Below are positions 1-8,751 of a stretch of 64,000 bases of DNA, one piece after another. The notes below the pieces were generated by a model that was given only the letters and a program-made list of their open reading frames with translations, searched no databases and was not told the origin of the DNA. Made by a program: the position numbers and the translations under genes. The stretch comes from Hoyosella subflava DQS3-9A1 (GTDB lineage Bacteria > Actinomycetota > Actinomycetes > Mycobacteriales > Mycobacteriaceae): assembly GCF_000214175.1 (NCBI RefSeq), contig NC_015564.1, positions 2,294,001-2,358,000 on the forward strand, read 5' to 3'. Within the stretch, counting starts at the first letter, position 1, and each line of letters opens with the position of its first letter.

Positions 1-150
1 TTCCGGGTCGTCCAGATCAGCGCGATGCAGGCCTGATCCGGCGAGCATCTTCATAGACGCGACGCCGTACTCCTCGCCGAGATCGACCAGGATGCGAGCG
101 GCAGTCGCGGTGCGGGTGTGATCCCACCACGGCGCAGATGGCGTTTTCAT
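1..150 (-). CDS. AraC-family transcriptional regulator, N-terminal part (cut by window edge)
   Basis: Fifty codons are visible, starting at the ATG at 150 and running off the window. The residues (MKTPSAPWWDHTRTATAARI, then LVDLGEEYG and LLAGSGL-like MLAGSGL at about 38-44) match the opening of the arabinose-binding-like N-terminal domain common in actinobacterial AraC regulators of the VirS/OruR type, where an LLxGTGL stretch is usual. The DNA-binding domain is outside the window. It is divergent from the monooxygenase operon starting at 248, with about 100 bp between, so it is probably that operon's activator. The family call rests on a short segment and is moderate. Confidence 0.6.
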   Translation of the reverse strand, partial: MKTPSAPWWDHTRTATAARILVDLGEEYGVASMKMLAGSGLHRADLDDPE

Positions 151-247
151 GAGTCCGGAAATGACATTACACCGTCCGATATGCACATAGTTCACCAGAC
201 GCAGCACCCATACCTTCATGTGACCAGCACAAACAGGAGGTATGAAC

Positions 248-1771
248 ATGGTTACGACGCCCGCATCGGCCCCGCAGAAGCGGGCACCTCGCATCGCGAT
301 CATCGGCGCCGGCATGTCAGGCGTCGGCATGGCGATTAGGCTCCGGCAGGCCGGAATCGACTCTTTTCACATCTACGAACGGCGCAGCGATCTCGGTGGA
401 ACGTGGTTTGCGAACACCTACCCAGGCCTCGCCTGCGATGTGCCCTCACGTAACTATCAGTACACCTTCGCGCCTAACCCGGACTGGTCGCAGCTCCATT
501 GCTCGGGCTCGGAAATCTGGCAATACTTCGACGATCTAGGCGAGAAATACCGACTTCGCGATTCGGCGTCATTCGACACCGAGGTCACAGAAGCGCGCTG
601 GGAAGATGGCCGCTGGATCGTGATGACCGACCGCGGAGATGTCGCCGAGTACGACTTCGTCATTTCCGCGACCGGCGTCCTGGTCCGTACTCGAACACCG
701 CACATTCCCGGACTCGAAACCTTCGCCGGCGACCGATTCCACTCCGCCGAATGGGACCACTCCGTGGATGTCGCAGGCAAGCGTATCGGCGTCATCGGAA
801 CCGGGTCGACCGGCTTGCAGCTGACGAAAGCCCTTGCGCCAATAGCATCCTCGTTCGAGTTGTATCAACGCACACCGCAGTGGATCCTGCCGTGGAAGAA
901 CTTCACCTACCCGAAGGTCATTCGAGCGATCCACCGACGTTGGCCCGAGCTTTTCAAGTTCGAGGGCCGTGCTTGGGACCAGATCACGGTAAAGCCATAC
1001 GGAAATGCCATGATTCGCGACGGCTGGCAGCGCCGAATGATCAGTGGCGCCTGCCGTTTGCATCTGCGAACCATCCGCGATCCCGAGTTGCGCAAACGTT
1101 TCACCCCCGACTATCAGCCCGGATGCAAGCGGCTGGTGATCGGTAGCGGCTTCTACAAGCTGTTCCAGCGCGACAACGTCGATCTCGTCGATACCGCCAT
1201 CGTGCGGATCGAGCCCGACGGGATCGTCACTGCCGACGGCAAGCTCCACGAACTCGACGTTCTCGTGATGGCAACCGGGTTCGACACCCAGCTGTATCTG
1301 CGTCCGATGGAGCTCATCGGCGCCGACGGCACCAAACTCTCCCAACTCTGGGACTCGCGGGTTCACGGGTACCGATCGGTAGCACTTCCCGGCTTTCCGA
1401 ACCTCTTCACCCTCATCGGCCCGCAGTCACCCTTCGGGAACCAGTCCCTGTTCGGAGTCGCCGAAACACAGATCGAGTTCGCGATGAACCGCATCCACGA
1501 ATGGACCGAGGGACTGTTCGACTCGATGTCGCCCACCACCGACGCCACCGAGAGGTTCAACCAGGAAGTTCGCAAAGCAATGCCCGAAACCATCTGGGTG
1601 ACCGGGGGATGCGACAGCTGGTACATGGGCCCGGATGGAACGCCCACCATCTGGCCGTGGAGCATCGCCCGCCATAAGGAGATGCTTGCCGCGATCGATC
1701 ACAGCGACTGGGCCATTGACCGCGAGACGTCGGTTAACGGCGCGAAATCCACAGCATCGGATCGACTGTGA
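248..1771 (+). CDS. Flavin-containing (Baeyer-Villiger-type) monooxygenase
   Basis: About 507 residues, the usual size for a class B flavoprotein monooxygenase. These enzymes use FAD and NADPH to insert one oxygen into a ketone, giving an ester or lactone. Visible motifs are the N-terminal FAD Rossmann motif GAGMSG, a GGTW stretch after the ERR segment, the fingerprint FxGxxxHxxxW (FAGDRFHSAEW) near residue 160 and a second nucleotide site GTGSTG about 20 residues later. Two ATGs are close together: AGGAGG at 235-240 abuts the one at 242 but is seven bases from the one at 248, so 248 is preferred. The stop overlaps the next gene's GTG by four bases. First gene of a six-gene operon. Substrate unknown; a hydroxylating FMO is the alternative. 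Confidence 0.88.
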   Translation: MVTTPASAPQKRAPRIAIIGAGMSGVGMAIRLRQAGIDSFHIYERRSDLGGTWFANTYPGLACDVPSRNYQYTFAPNPDWSQLHCSGSEIWQYFDDLGEKYRLRDSASFDTEVTEARWEDGRWIVMTDRGDVAEYDFVISATGVLVRTRTPHIPGLETFAGDRFHSAEWDHSVDVAGKRIGVIGTGSTGLQLTKALAPIASSFELYQRTPQWILPWKNFTYPKVIRAIHRRWPELFKFEGRAWDQITVKPYGNAMIRDGWQRRMISGACRLHLRTIRDPELRKRFTPDYQPGCKRLVIGSGFYKLFQRDNVDLVDTAIVRIEPDGIVTADGKLHELDVLVMATGFDTQLYLRPMELIGADGTKLSQLWDSRVHGYRSVALPGFPNLFTLIGPQSPFGNQSLFGVAETQIEFAMNRIHEWTEGLFDSMSPTTDATERFNQEVRKAMPETIWVTGGCDSWYMGPDGTPTIWPWSIARHKEMLAAIDHSDWAIDRETSVNGAKSTASDRL

Positions 1772-2580
1772 CCACGTTGACTTACACGCGCTGCGGCGAG
1801 GGTGACCCACTCGTTCTTATTCACGGCACTGGCGGCCGACTCGGAGTGTGGGACCCGATCGCTCCGGCTTTGGCGAATCACTTTGACGTCATTGCCATCG
1901 ACTTGCCCGGGTGCGGTGGGACACCGGCCCTATCGAATCCGTCCATTCAATCGCTGACTGACTCAGTCGCCGAGTTCATCGCAGAACTCGGGGTGGACGC
2001 GCATATTGCCGGAAACTCGATCGGCGGATCCATCGCGTTGGAATTAGGCAGACGAGGGCTAGCTCGATCGGTAACTGCGTTCTCACCGGCCGGATTCTGG
2101 TCCTTCCCTGGTGACGTGTGGTTTCAAGCGGCCATGCGCAGCCTTCACGCACTCGGCGCGGCGCTCCGACCAGGACTGCCGGCCCTACTGCGTGCGGTCC
2201 CCACGCGTTCGCTCCTGTTCGGACTCGTGATCGGAAGACCGGGACAGCTGGACCCCCGTGTTGCTCTCGACGACGCGGAGGCCGTGCTGGACACTGTCGG
2301 ATTCTCGACGCTGATGACCTCACTGCGTGGGTATCGCCAGCACCCACAGTATGTCGCCGACAGAATCCCGGTGACTATTGCATGGGGAAGCCGTGATCGG
2401 TTGCTCATCTACCGACCGCAGAGTCGCCGAGCGCAACGACAACTACCGCACGCGCAGCACGTCGTCCTCGACAAGTGCGGGCACATCCCCTTCAACGACG
2501 ATCCCGCTCGCTGCGCAGCACCGATTCTCAACCAGCTCGTGTCCAGCGAGACGAGCAGTCCCCTAGCGAAGAAAGACTGA
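1768..2580 (+). CDS. Alpha/beta hydrolase (probable esterase)
   Basis: 270 residues, a typical single-domain alpha/beta hydrolase. The oxyanion-hole region LIHGTGG is at about residue 17, the nucleophile elbow GNSIGG (Gly-x-Ser-x-Gly) near 87 and the likely catalytic histidine in CGHIPF near 240. It starts with GTG inside the stop of the monooxygenase (GTGA overlap), so the two are probably translationally coupled. A hydrolase directly behind a Baeyer-Villiger-type enzyme is a familiar arrangement in which the ester or lactone product is cleaved. That role is inference from context; the family is clear. Confidence 0.85.
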   Translation: MTTLTYTRCGEGDPLVLIHGTGGRLGVWDPIAPALANHFDVIAIDLPGCGGTPALSNPSIQSLTDSVAEFIAELGVDAHIAGNSIGGSIALELGRRGLARSVTAFSPAGFWSFPGDVWFQAAMRSLHALGAALRPGLPALLRAVPTRSLLFGLVIGRPGQLDPRVALDDAEAVLDTVGFSTLMTSLRGYRQHPQYVADRIPVTIAWGSRDRLLIYRPQSRRAQRQLPHAQHVVLDKCGHIPFNDDPARCAAPILNQLVSSETSSPLAKKD

Positions 2581-2583
2581 CCA

Positions 2584-4167
2584 ATGGTCATACAGATGCC
2601 TACGATACAGCGCGGAGTCGCTCCACACGCTCCGCATCGCCCGCCCGAGATCGTGATCGAGCGGCTGACCCGCCATGGTGGCAGCGGCCCGACGGTGAAA
2701 AAGTTTGCGCCCGGAACCGGGGCGGAATATGCCCGCCTCCGACATGCGACGGCCGACGACGTCGAAGGCGCGTTTGTCACAGCAAGACAAGCGCAAAAGG
2801 CATGGGCTGCCACTCCCGCGAAGGAACGCGTCAAACCGTTCATCCGGTTTCACGACCGTGTGCTGCAGGACGAAGTCGTACTCGATCTCATCCAGACCGA
2901 GAACGGTAAGGCGCGGAGCTCGGCCTTCGAGGAAGTACTCGACGTGGCGGGTGTGGCGCTGTACTACGCGCGCCGCGCTCCCAAGATTCTCGAACCGCAT
3001 AAGCGTTCGGGTGCGGTCCCACTAGCAACGCGGACGACCGAACGGCGCCATCCGAAAGGCGTCGTCGGTGTGATCTCGCCGTGGAACGCTCCCCTCGCCC
3101 TGGGCATCTGCGACATCATCCCGGCCCTGCTCGCCGGCAATGCCGTGGTGCATAAGCCGGATTCGCAGACGGCATTGACGGCGCTCTACGCACGGGAACT
3201 CTTGGTGTCGTCGGGCTTGGATCCCGCGTTGTGGCAAATCATTGTGGGCGACTCCGGAACGGTGGGTGCCCCGCTGATAGATCGAGCGGACCACATTTGC
3301 TTCACCGGCTCGACTGCGGGGGGACGCAAAATCGCCGCGGGCGCGGCACAGCGCCTCATCAGCTGCACGCTTGAACTGGGTGGCAAGAACCCGATGATCG
3401 TGCTCGGCGACGCGGATATCGCCAAGGCCGCAGCAGGTGCTGTCCGGGCGTGCTTCGGGCACGGCGGACAGCTCTGCCTCGCGATCGAACGGATCTACGT
3501 TTCTTCGGCCAAGTACCAGGAATTCGTCGAGAACTTCGTCCGCAATACTGCCGAACTCCGACTCGGCGACGCGCTGGATTTCTCCTTCGACATCGGTAGC
3601 TTGACCAACCAGAGCCAACTCGATACCGCCAAACGTCACGTCGCCGACGCTGTCGCCAAGGGTGCCCGCATTCTCAGCGGCGGTAGGACCCGTCCCGATC
3701 TCGGGCCGTACTTCTTCGAACCGACCATCCTGGAAAACGTCACACCCGAGATGGACGTGTGCGCCGAGGAGACCTTTGGACCGGTCGTCTCGGTCTATCC
3801 GTTCGACACCGAGGAAGACGCGATCGGGCTCGCCAACGCCACGGAGTTCGGCCTCAACGCGAGCGTATGGAGCCGTGATATCAAGCGCGCCAACGAAGTT
3901 GGTTCGCGGGTGATGGCCGGGACAGTCAATGTCAACGAAGGGTACGGGTCGGCATACGCGTCGGCTGATGCACCGATGGGCGGGATGAAGGCGTCGGGTC
4001 TCGGTCGGCGCCACGGTGAACACGGATTGCTCGAATACACCGAGGCCCAGACGATTGCCAGCCAGCACGTCATTGGTTTCGACAAGCCACCGTTCCTGAC
4101 CGCCCGCCAAAACGTCAAGCTCCTCACGCGCACGTACCAACTCATGAAAGCGCTTCGAATCAAATGA
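2584..4167 (+). CDS. NAD(P)-dependent aldehyde dehydrogenase (succinate-semialdehyde-dehydrogenase-like)
   Basis: 527 residues of the aldehyde dehydrogenase superfamily, oxidising an aldehyde to an acid with NAD(P)+. The segment GVVGVISPWNAP is the cofactor-binding entry, ELGGKNP carries the general-base glutamate (about 263) and GHGGQLCLAIERI the catalytic cysteine (about 299). The ending GGMKASGLGRRHG is the usual C-terminal GxxxSGxGRxxG. It lies three bases after the hydrolase stop and overlaps the following SDR by four bases. In context it would oxidise the aldehyde made from the alcohol or aldehyde released upstream. The substrate class cannot be read from sequence; several actinobacterial GabD2-type enzymes look like this. 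Confidence 0.88.
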   Translation: MVIQMPTIQRGVAPHAPHRPPEIVIERLTRHGGSGPTVKKFAPGTGAEYARLRHATADDVEGAFVTARQAQKAWAATPAKERVKPFIRFHDRVLQDEVVLDLIQTENGKARSSAFEEVLDVAGVALYYARRAPKILEPHKRSGAVPLATRTTERRHPKGVVGVISPWNAPLALGICDIIPALLAGNAVVHKPDSQTALTALYARELLVSSGLDPALWQIIVGDSGTVGAPLIDRADHICFTGSTAGGRKIAAGAAQRLISCTLELGGKNPMIVLGDADIAKAAAGAVRACFGHGGQLCLAIERIYVSSAKYQEFVENFVRNTAELRLGDALDFSFDIGSLTNQSQLDTAKRHVADAVAKGARILSGGRTRPDLGPYFFEPTILENVTPEMDVCAEETFGPVVSVYPFDTEEDAIGLANATEFGLNASVWSRDIKRANEVGSRVMAGTVNVNEGYGSAYASADAPMGGMKASGLGRRHGEHGLLEYTEAQTIASQHVIGFDKPPFLTARQNVKLLTRTYQLMKALRIK

Positions 4168-5027
4168 CATCACTTCATGGACAAACCATCGCCATCACGG
4201 GGGCGGCACGTGGGATTGGATTCGCCACCGCACGGGCGTTGCTCCTCAGTGGCGCCAAGGTCGCAATCAGCGATATCGATGAGGCCGAGCTCAAACGTGC
4301 CGCAACCGAACTCGGTGTCACCTGCTACGCCCGCCTAGACGTGACTGATGCGGACGCCTTCGCGGCCTTCCTCGACTACGCCGAATCGGAGCTCGGGCCC
4401 ATCACCGGGATCGTCAACAATGCCGGGATCATGCCGACAGGCGGTCTACTCGAAGAGCAGGCGAGCCTCGCCCGACGGGTTCTCGAGATCAACACACTCG
4501 GTGTCATCAACGGCACGAAGGCTGCTCTGCAGCGGATGGTTCCACGTCGACGCGGTCATGTCGTGAACATGGCGTCCACGATGGGCGAAGCCCCGGTGCC
4601 CGGCCTAGCTACCTACAACGCGAGCAAGGCCGCGGCCATCATTTTCACCGACGCGGCACGACTGGAGTTCAGATCCAGTGGCATCAAGTTCTCCACGGTC
4701 CTTCCTGGTGGCGTCAACACCGGTCTAGCCGACGGCGTCGACGCGAGCATCTCGGTGCCTCTTCCGTTCGGACGCAGCATCCCCATCGTGAAACATGTCG
4801 AGCCGGAAGAGGTTGCCCGCGCGGTCGTGCGCGCGCTGGCTTCCGGAAAATCGCATCGGCGAATCCACGTTCCTCGGTCCTTCGGAGTACTCCTGCGTTC
4901 GGGCGGACTGCTACCCATTTGCATGAACGAAGCGCTTCAACGATCCCTCGGTGCGCACAAGAAGATTCTCCAAAGTTCCGACCCAGCCAAGCGTGCGCGT
5001 TACCTCGCCCGTGTGCGGTCGACGTAA
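4164..5027 (+). CDS. Short-chain dehydrogenase/reductase (SDR)
   Basis: 287 residues, classical SDR. The cofactor motif TGAARGIG (TGxxxGxG) starts near residue 13, NNAG follows near 90, and the catalytic set is Ser in NMAST plus YNASK near 155. The acidic residue after beta-strand 2 (SDID) suggests NAD+ preference. The long C-terminal tail after LPGG is like that of mycobacterial SDRs found with lipid and oxygenase genes. Its ATG overlaps the dehydrogenase stop (ATGA). It resembles the SDR at 40817 (shared NNAGIMP, VNxAST, TPVPG/APVPG), suggesting related tasks in two modules. Substrate is probably the alcohol freed by the hydrolase (inference). Confidence 0.87.
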   Translation: MTSLHGQTIAITGAARGIGFATARALLLSGAKVAISDIDEAELKRAATELGVTCYARLDVTDADAFAAFLDYAESELGPITGIVNNAGIMPTGGLLEEQASLARRVLEINTLGVINGTKAALQRMVPRRRGHVVNMASTMGEAPVPGLATYNASKAAAIIFTDAARLEFRSSGIKFSTVLPGGVNTGLADGVDASISVPLPFGRSIPIVKHVEPEEVARAVVRALASGKSHRRIHVPRSFGVLLRSGGLLPICMNEALQRSLGAHKKILQSSDPAKRARYLARVRST

Positions 5028-5075
5028 TCACCAACCAAGGTCAAAAACCAAGATCAATCAGAGAGAACCAGACCC

Positions 5076-6875
5076 ATGACCACTACACTTTGCGACGCCT
5101 TTCAGCGCACCGCCATCGTCGACCCGCACGCCGTCGCACTCCGCACTCCCGGCGACACTGCGACTCTGACCTGGGGCCAATACGCCGCACAGGTCCGTGA
5201 CATCTCCGCTGGACTCGCCGGTTTGGGAATCGGCCGCGGGGACACGGTCGCACTCATGATGTCCAACCGGATCGAGTTCTATCCGATCGAGGTCGGCGCG
5301 CAGCATGTCGGCGCCACCAGCTTCTCGGTGTACAACTCTCTTGCCGCCGAGCAACTCACCTACATCTTCAACAACGCCGGCAACCGAATCGTATTCTGCG
5401 AAGAGCAGTACATCGAACGCATCCAGGCTAGTGGTGCCCCTATAGACCACATCGTGTGCATCGATGCAGACGTACCGGGCACTCTGTCGCTGTCCGAGAT
5501 GGTCGGCAATGCGCCGACCGATTTCGATTTCGAAACCACCTGGCGGACCGTGCAACCCGATGATGTCGCCACCCTCATCTACACATCCGGAACAACGGGC
5601 AATCCCAAGGGCGTCGAAACTACGCATGCGAACCTCATGTACGAGGCTCGCGCATTCAGCGAGGTGCTCGATATTGGCTTCGGGGATCGGATCACATCGT
5701 TTCTTCCCTCGGCCCACATTGCCGACCGGTTCACGGCTCTATACCTACAGGAGACTGCCGGCACTCAAATAACGGTCGTCGCAGACCCGAAGGCCATCGC
5801 CGCCGCCCTTCCCGATTGCCGCCCTACCATCTGGGGCGCGGTCCCAAGAGTGTGGGAAAAGCTCAAAGCAGCAATCGAATTCGGAGTCGCCAACGAGGTC
5901 GACGCCACTAAGCGGAACGCTCTGCAATGGGCGCTGTCGGTCGCACATCGAAAGGCCGACGCAGAGTTGGCGGGTGAGCCGATTTCCGCAGAGCTCGCCA
6001 CGGAGTGGGCCCGAGCCGATGAACTCGTACTGTCCAAGCTGCGTGCAAAGATCGGCCTTGATCAGGTGCGATGGGCACTGTCGGGCGCTGCGCCGATTCC
6101 CGCGGCCACGCTCGCCTTCTTCACGGGATTGGGCATCCCGATCGCTGAGATCTGGGGAATGTCCGAGTTGAGCTGCGTGTGTACCGTCAGCCATCCACGG
6201 GATGCGAAGCTCGGGACCGTCGGAAAAATCCTGCCCGGCATGGAGTTCCGTATCGCCGATGACGGCGAGTTTCTCGTTCGAGGACCTCTGGTGATGAAGG
6301 GCTACCGGAAGGAACCGGAGAAGACTGCCGAGGCGATCGACGGCGACGGCTGGCTGCACACCGGAGACATCCTCACCGTCGACGACGACGGGTATTTCCG
6401 GGTGGTTGATCGTAAGAAAGAGATCATCATCAACGCCGCGGGTAAGAACATGTCTCCCGCGAACATCGAGAACACCATCAAAGCGAACACTCCCCTGGCC
6501 GGCGTCGTGGCCGCCATCGGCGACGGCCGACCATTCAACACAGCACTGATCGTTCTCGACATTGAGACAGCCGCCGCATACGCGGCTCAACGCGGAATCG
6601 ATGGGTCCGCAGCATCGCTCGCCACGGACCCCGACGTCGTCGCGAAGGTCAGCGTCGGCGTCCAAGCAGCCAACTCGAAACTGTCGAGAGTCGAACAGAT
6701 CAAACGGTTCCGCATCCTGCCCAGATTCTGGGAGCCGGGCGGCGACGAGGTGACCCTGACGATGAAGTTGCGGCGCAAGCCCGTGGCCGAACGCTACGCG
6801 GCGGAAATCGACGAAATGTACGCCGGCGCGGTACCCACGCACGTGTTGCAGGCACAAACGCCAGTGACCGCGTAG
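5076..6875 (+). CDS. Long-chain acyl-CoA synthetase (FadD family, AMP-forming)
   Basis: 599 residues, the length of FadD15-type long-chain acyl-CoA ligases. It activates a carboxylic acid to acyl-AMP and then acyl-CoA. The P-loop-like core YTSGTTGNPKG is near residue 170, the adenine-binding region includes WGMSELS near 358, and the hinge/C-terminal core DGWLHTGD followed by VDRKKEIIINAAGKN is near 425-465. It starts 49 bp after the SDR stop, behind a purine-rich AGAGAGAACC. In this operon it would activate the acid made by the aldehyde dehydrogenase and so supply the WS/DGAT that follows. Family is certain; chain-length preference is not. Confidence 0.9.
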   Translation: MTTTLCDAFQRTAIVDPHAVALRTPGDTATLTWGQYAAQVRDISAGLAGLGIGRGDTVALMMSNRIEFYPIEVGAQHVGATSFSVYNSLAAEQLTYIFNNAGNRIVFCEEQYIERIQASGAPIDHIVCIDADVPGTLSLSEMVGNAPTDFDFETTWRTVQPDDVATLIYTSGTTGNPKGVETTHANLMYEARAFSEVLDIGFGDRITSFLPSAHIADRFTALYLQETAGTQITVVADPKAIAAALPDCRPTIWGAVPRVWEKLKAAIEFGVANEVDATKRNALQWALSVAHRKADAELAGEPISAELATEWARADELVLSKLRAKIGLDQVRWALSGAAPIPAATLAFFTGLGIPIAEIWGMSELSCVCTVSHPRDAKLGTVGKILPGMEFRIADDGEFLVRGPLVMKGYRKEPEKTAEAIDGDGWLHTGDILTVDDDGYFRVVDRKKEIIINAAGKNMSPANIENTIKANTPLAGVVAAIGDGRPFNTALIVLDIETAAAYAAQRGIDGSAASLATDPDVVAKVSVGVQAANSKLSRVEQIKRFRILPRFWEPGGDEVTLTMKLRRKPVAERYAAEIDEMYAGAVPTHVLQAQTPVTA

Positions 6876-6908
6876 TTCAACGGTCGGACAGAAAGAAGAG
6901 ACGCAACC

Positions 6909-8324
6909 ATGCCAAAAGCCAATCTCGCAGATCGAGTTTTCCTCACCGCCGACAGTGAAGAGACTCCCCAGCATGTGGCCTGCCTCGCCACCTTCATAAT
7001 CCCCGACGACGCGCCCGGCGACTACGTCCGCCGGCTCGCCGACCGCCTCCGAGCGCAGGCAACATTTGCCAGTCCCTTCAACTACAGACTTCGACGAGTT
7101 GCCCTCCGAAAGGTTGCCCCTACCTGGCAGATCGTGCCCGATGACCAGATCGACATCGACTACCACTTCAGGCATTCGGCGCTGCCCGCGCCGGGTGGAG
7201 AGCGCGAATTGGGGGTGCTGATCTCACGTCTGCATTCCAGACCACTGGACCCGACACGACCGCTCTGGGAGTACCACCTGATCGAGGGACTGGATCGAAA
7301 CCGGTTCGCACTCTATTTCAAGGTGCACCATGCGCTCATCGACGGAGTCGGGGGTGTCAAGCGCATGCAGCAAACACTTACCAGTGACCCCAGATCGGAC
7401 GAGGCGCCGGCATTGTGGACGATCGGACCGAGAGTGCGGAATCCACGCGCGGCGGCCAATGCCGCACGTGGACAGCGCATTCGCCGCGCCATGCGAGCCA
7501 CTCGCGAAGGCGCTCTCACCGCGGCAGGGCTGGCGAAGGCCGCTGTGCGGCTCGTGGCGCTGGCACAGAGAAACTCCGAGTCGGATGTTGCTGTGCCGTT
7601 CGTCGCTCCCCAGTCGGTGATCAACCGGAGAATCGGCCGGCAACGTCGGGTCGCGACCCAACTCATCGAATTCGACCTGGTCCGCCAGATCGCTTCCGCG
7701 AGTGGGGTCAAGATCAACGACGTTTTTCTCGCTGCGTGCGCCGGAGGGCTACGCCGCTACCTTCACGAACTCGACGCATTGCCCGACAAGTCACTTACCG
7801 CGGGGACACCGGTCAACATTCGAATCGACGGTGACGATACGACCACCAACGCGTTCAGCATGGTCGTCGTGAAGCTTGGCACCGAAATTGCCGACCCGCT
7901 TGTCAGATTGCGGGCCATCGCCCGTTCGAACGACGCCGCAAAAGACGAACTGCGACGGTTACCCAAGACGTTGCAGAAACTCTATCCATCGCTGTTCATG
8001 GCGCCGTTCGTCGGACAGAATCTGGTCGGAATCGGGGGCCGCACCAACCCGCCGTACAACGTCTCGATTTCGAACGTGCCCGGACCGCTCGAACCGAAGT
8101 ACCTCGCTGGCGCGCGGATGGAAGCGATGTACCCGCTGGCGCTGCTGTACCACGGCGTCGGACTGTTTGTCGCACTGTTCGCCGCGTCCGGACGATTGGG
8201 CGTCGGCTTTGTCGGAGACCGAGACGGCCTCCCCCATCTGCAGCGCCTGGCCGTTTACACCGGGGACGCGATGGACGAGCTCGCAGACGCGGTCGGGGTC
8301 ACCGCACGGGCCCTGACTCGGTGA
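6909..8324 (+). CDS. Wax ester synthase / diacylglycerol acyltransferase (WS/DGAT)
   Basis: 471 residues, the usual length for the bacterial WS/DGAT family. These enzymes transfer an acyl group from acyl-CoA to a fatty alcohol or diacylglycerol, producing wax esters or triacylglycerol. The catalytic motif HHxxxDG appears as VHHALIDGVGG near residue 138-147. The conserved PLW stretch (RPLWEYHLIEGL) precedes it, and ND (KINDVFLAACAG) and the C-terminal SNVPGP motif follow. A good AAGAAGAG ribosome-binding site lies upstream. Last gene of the operon beginning at 248, directly after a FadD, which makes acyl-CoA its likely substrate. A second member is at 39025. Some family members have little activity, so storage is inferred. 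Confidence 0.9.
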   Translation: MPKANLADRVFLTADSEETPQHVACLATFIIPDDAPGDYVRRLADRLRAQATFASPFNYRLRRVALRKVAPTWQIVPDDQIDIDYHFRHSALPAPGGERELGVLISRLHSRPLDPTRPLWEYHLIEGLDRNRFALYFKVHHALIDGVGGVKRMQQTLTSDPRSDEAPALWTIGPRVRNPRAAANAARGQRIRRAMRATREGALTAAGLAKAAVRLVALAQRNSESDVAVPFVAPQSVINRRIGRQRRVATQLIEFDLVRQIASASGVKINDVFLAACAGGLRRYLHELDALPDKSLTAGTPVNIRIDGDDTTTNAFSMVVVKLGTEIADPLVRLRAIARSNDAAKDELRRLPKTLQKLYPSLFMAPFVGQNLVGIGGRTNPPYNVSISNVPGPLEPKYLAGARMEAMYPLALLYHGVGLFVALFAASGRLGVGFVGDRDGLPHLQRLAVYTGDAMDELADAVGVTARALTR

Positions 8325-8751
8325 GCCGTGGCAACAGACCTAAGCCCGCCTTGCGTTCCCGGTGATAGGCACGGTGTGCCCGGCCTCGGCCAGCGCGGCC
8401 CGCCGCAGCTCGTCCAGTTCATGAAGGTCGTCCTCGGGCGGCGCAAGGTGCTGTTCGGGGACGGCTACCTCATGATTCGGCCCGCGCACGCCTCACGACG
8501 GTATGGACGGCCTTGGCCTTGACGACGAGACCTGCAGGCTGTATTTGGGTGGGTCACGAGGCGGTGCCAAGAGCCCCTGCCGTCAGGCGCATGCGCTAAT
8601 TGGTGCACTCTGTAACATCGAATCGAGGGCGATCAGACTAGAGAACGTCGGCATCAGGACTTCTTCACCGAGGTCGGGGAACCAATGTCCGCGCTAATCG
8701 TCCCGAAACAACTCCCCCAAGATTGAGCTAGGGCGATCAAAACTGTTGGTG
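8325..8751. other. Intergenic stretch with one weak orphan reading frame
   Basis: About 430 bp between the WS/DGAT gene and the arabinose operon, which end tail to tail. On the minus strand 8340-8489 holds a 49-codon frame starting with GTG (VRGPNHEVAVPEQHLAPPED onward, ending ITGNARRA). It has coding-like composition, but I cannot assign it. It may be the tail of a lost gene. The remainder, including 8590-8750, shows nothing I recognise: no strong hairpin, RNA gene or transposase. Confidence 0.3.

Noticed and set aside
3022-4173. 383-codon minus-strand frame opposite the aldehyde dehydrogenase
   Set aside because: Shadow of a gene with complete catalytic motifs; composition is that of an antisense frame.
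5745-7175. 476-codon minus-strand frame crossing from the FadD gene into the WS/DGAT gene
   Set aside because: It runs antisense across two well-supported genes and matches no family.
8590-8750. Plus-strand stretch HQDFFTEVGEPMSALIVPK as a transposase tail
   Set aside because: Could not be linked to a transposase family; no inverted repeats or upstream coding support.
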